The notes under the pieces are model-generated. The model ran no database searches. It had not been told where the DNA came from and saw only the letters and a list, made by a program, of their open reading frames with translations. Both the position numbers and the translations under genes were made by a program. From contig JAKSRD010000007.1 of the NCBI GenBank assembly GCA_024403795.1, positions 1 through 64,000 of the forward strand: a stretch of DNA of 64,000 bases, given 5' to 3'. This document shows positions 62,169 to 64,000 of this stretch, piece after piece. The stretch comes from Saccharofermentans sp. Its GTDB lineage: Bacteria; Bacillota; Clostridia; Saccharofermentanales; Saccharofermentanaceae. The stretch's first letter is position 1. Every line of letters begins with the position of its first letter.

Positions 62169-62213
62169 TATCTGTCTCCGTGTACACTTCCAAACGTTTT
62201 TCGCGTTCTCTAT

Positions 62214-62246
62214 CTATTAGATGGATCAAGAACGCGTTTGGTCTCA
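62214..62246 (-). promoter_or_regulatory. ECF-type promoter of the sigma gene
   Basis: TGAGACC (62246-62240), 16 bp, CATCTAATAG (62223-62214) on the minus strand, 46 bp before the sigma start. Confidence 0.75.
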
Positions 62247-62380
62247 AATATCTCGAAAAAATTTCTGAACAATATCCACCCTCAAATTCAATTATTCTAA
62301 CATTCATATCCGAAAGCTGTATTACCGATCCTGTTCAGAATGCGCTGCTCCTGCCGGTCATATCGGCAGAAGTATCCGTC

Positions 62381-62412
62381 CAAAACAAAGGACCGTCTCA
62401 AGACAGCCCTTT
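62381..62412 (-). terminator. Terminator of the DUF975/CmpB gene
   Basis: AAAGGGCTGTC/GACGGTCCTTT, an 11-bp stem with a TTGA loop, then GTTTTG on the minus strand. Confidence 0.85.
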
Positions 62413-62416
62413 CAGA

Positions 62417-64000
62417 TCAATTTGCAGTTTCCTTTATCGCTTCGATCTCCGCGGCAACTTCGGAATCACCGATCGTTACACCTGCGCCCTTGTTCGGGTG
62501 GAAGGCCGACCAACCGGCATCGACGAGGAATAATGCCACGAGCACGATGCATATGGGTTTCCTGCTCTTCATCGTGAGGCGGCTGTACAGATTGTCCAGC
62601 ATAGGAGCAAAAATATATGTAAAGCCGACACCTGCAAGACCGAAGACGAACAGACCTTCAAGACAGATCCTGCCGTTTATGTTGAGGAAGTAACCGGTAT
62701 AATCCCACCACTTCGCGTCAAAGAGAAGTTCAAGGACCCACGAAGTTAAGTATTCCAGGATGCCGCAGGCAACAACAGTAACGCCGAACATGACGAGGGG
62801 ATTCTTACGGAAAGGCTTGAGCAATACGATGATTATGAGTCCGCCGAAGCCGTATATCGGAAGCCATGGACCGGTCAAAGTACCGCGGTTGGCAAGGACG
62901 CCTTCATTAAGGAGTGTGTAGAACACTTCCCATACCCATCCGACAAAAGCGAATGAGAAAAAGAACAGGATGATGGTCGTAAATGAATAGTCACGCTCGT
63001 AATCTATCTTGATCCAAGTGCGCTTAATGCGTGTGCTGATCTTATAAGCATCCTCGGGATAAGCATTCTTAACGAGTTCGGGAATAGTAAGCGTCTCATC
63101 GAACAGTAACTTCGACTTGATCTCAGGATCAGTCTTAAGCTCGCGAAGTGTCATGTAGATCTCAGCATAAGCACATTCCTTGACAGGATTGACGACGAAT
63201 ACGTTCAGGAAGTTATATGTGAAAGAAGACAGGATATAGCCGACAAAGCAAATGAGATCCAACGCGAAGATCCTTCTCTTCTCGCCGAATGCAAGCTTCT
63301 TGGAAAGCTTGAAGGCTTCCTTCCACTCGATATCCGGATTCTCAGCCAGGATATAAGGGATCATGGCATATTCGTAACGCTTAACGAAGCCTCCGATGAT
63401 CGTGAAGTTCCAAAGAAGTTGGAAAATGTAACGAAGGAACATTACCTTGGCAACATTATTGGTCTTGCCGAATTTATAGACGAACAAGAGCTTATCCGGC
63501 TTAGTATCCAAATATCTTCTGTGTTCCATGAAGTATCTGCATTTACCGACGACCAGGATATTACGAACAAGAATGTTGAAGACAAGAAGAAGTGCCGCGA
63601 AACAGAATATAACGATCGATCTCGATATCTTGTCTTTGAACAAAAGTGAATTGATTCCGTTAAGGACTCCGAATCCTACCGAGCCTGAAGAAGTGATCTC
63701 ATTTACAAAGACCGACACGACGCCTCGCGAATACTTCTGTGCAGTTGATTTGGCAAGCCTCGTGTCTATATGAAGAAACTCAAGTTCATTGATCAGGTCT
63801 TCGATTACTTCGGCATTTGACTTGCCGGTAGCTCTGTCGTATACGGCCTGAAGCTCGGCATTCTCAACCGTTGAACTGGTGCCGATCACCGCGTTCTTGG
63901 TGCTGAATGAATAACCTCCGACAATGATGGAAACCATAAAGACTATAAGCACATTCATGAAGTAGTGCTTCTTGAACGCAGTCCAGGAATCCTTTACTAT
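62417..64000 (-). CDS. DUF975-CmpB membrane protein, 5' end outside the window
   Basis: At least 527 residues; the frame is open to the window edge and the 14 codons before the first ATG (63958) read IVKDSWTAFKKHYF, the usual DUF975 start, so the gene is cut by the window. N-terminal half DUF975 (helices, IPYILAENPDIEWKEAFKLSKKL); C-terminal half CmpB/type IV ABC-like (VGWVWEVFYTLLNEG, GTLTGPWLPIYGFGGL, WDYTGYFLNINGRICLEG). Function unknown. Confidence 0.85.
   Translation of the reverse strand: MVKDSWTAFKKHYFMNVLIVFMVSIIVGGYSFSTKNAVIGTSSTVENAELQAVYDRATGKSNAEVIEDLINELEFLHIDTRLAKSTAQKYSRGVVSVFVNEITSSGSVGFGVLNGINSLLFKDKISRSIVIFCFAALLLVFNILVRNILVVGKCRYFMEHRRYLDTKPDKLLFVYKFGKTNNVAKVMFLRYIFQLLWNFTIIGGFVKRYEYAMIPYILAENPDIEWKEAFKLSKKLAFGEKRRIFALDLICFVGYILSSFTYNFLNVFVVNPVKECAYAEIYMTLRELKTDPEIKSKLLFDETLTIPELVKNAYPEDAYKISTRIKRTWIKIDYERDYSFTTIILFFFSFAFVGWVWEVFYTLLNEGVLANRGTLTGPWLPIYGFGGLIIIVLLKPFRKNPLVMFGVTVVACGILEYLTSWVLELLFDAKWWDYTGYFLNINGRICLEGLFVFGLAGVGFTYIFAPMLDNLYSRLTMKSRKPICIVLVALFLVDAGWSAFHPNKGAGVTIGDSEVAAEIEAIKETAN

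Noticed and set aside
1-64000. tRNA and rRNA genes
   Set aside because: No T-loop-like GGTTCGAATCC or rRNA core sequence was noticed on either strand; a tRNAscan run would settle this.

Overview
The window reads as a chromosomal segment of an anaerobic, low-to-mid GC Clostridia bacterium (Bacillota), plausibly a gut or rumen relative of Lachnospiraceae/Oscillospiraceae. The evidence is an [FeFe]-hydrogenase maturation set (hydE, hydF, hydG), a SpoIIE-type phosphatase module, LytTR-DUF3021 regulation, MurT/GatD, WYL and YtrA-type regulators, many ABC exporters, and purine-rich ribosome binding sites. Most genes lie on the minus strand. No rRNA or tRNA gene, phage, IS element or CRISPR array was seen, and the genus cannot be fixed from this sequence.

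Layout. 1-450: tandem hairpin repeats. 451-6793 (minus): hydrogenase maturation operon (small regulator, hydE, hydG, hydF, then a metallo-hydrolase and an unknown gene) behind a Rex-like operator, preceded by a ferredoxin-type aldo/keto reductase. 6940-10204 (plus): SpoIIE phosphatase with HATPase, STAS protein, a broken condensation-domain gene and an unknown. 10288-13690: TetR regulator, a membrane-anchored Ntn-type hydrolase, then about 1 kb without genes holding a mirror-symmetric TTTGTCG array and a strongly structured RNA candidate. 13691-18992: M13 metallopeptidase lipoprotein with a two-gene ABC exporter. 19190-23757: MFS protein with a possible attenuator leader, a TTCTGTTGC array, NUDIX, HD and glycosyltransferase genes. 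23793-27868: TPM-like and zinc-ribbon membrane proteins, then murT-gatD, with a GatD that lacks its catalytic residues. 28022-38516: Fur-boxed metal-binding lipoprotein, mnmA, glycerate kinase, EAL protein, amino-acid permease, HTH-cytidylyltransferase fusion.

38659-49402 holds three small leader-type peptide genes. It also holds three ABC exporter operons, each with its own regulator: LytTR/DUF3021, an ECF-like sigma factor, and a YtrA-type GntR. A peptide-GH43-FTR-like cluster follows. 49484-55711: a long WYL regulator, an unknown protein, NmrA-like, EFR1 flavodoxin-ferredoxin, PPOX and GNAT genes. 55767-58611: luxC-luxE without luciferase genes. 58761-62168: an ECF sigma factor, its membrane partner and a paralogue of that partner. 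Two near-identical ECF-type promoters precede the sigma gene and the paralogue and define a small likely autoregulated regulon. The window ends inside a DUF975/CmpB membrane protein gene.

A recurring theme is intergenic repeat arrays, each with its own core (GTCCCGG, TTTGTCG, TTCTGTTGC, a 35-bp unit). One composite repeat occurs near both ends of the window in opposite orientation. The strongest candidates for something undescribed are the structured RNA near 13.3-13.65 kb, the ECF regulon, the small leader-peptide genes and the GatD lacking its catalytic residues.
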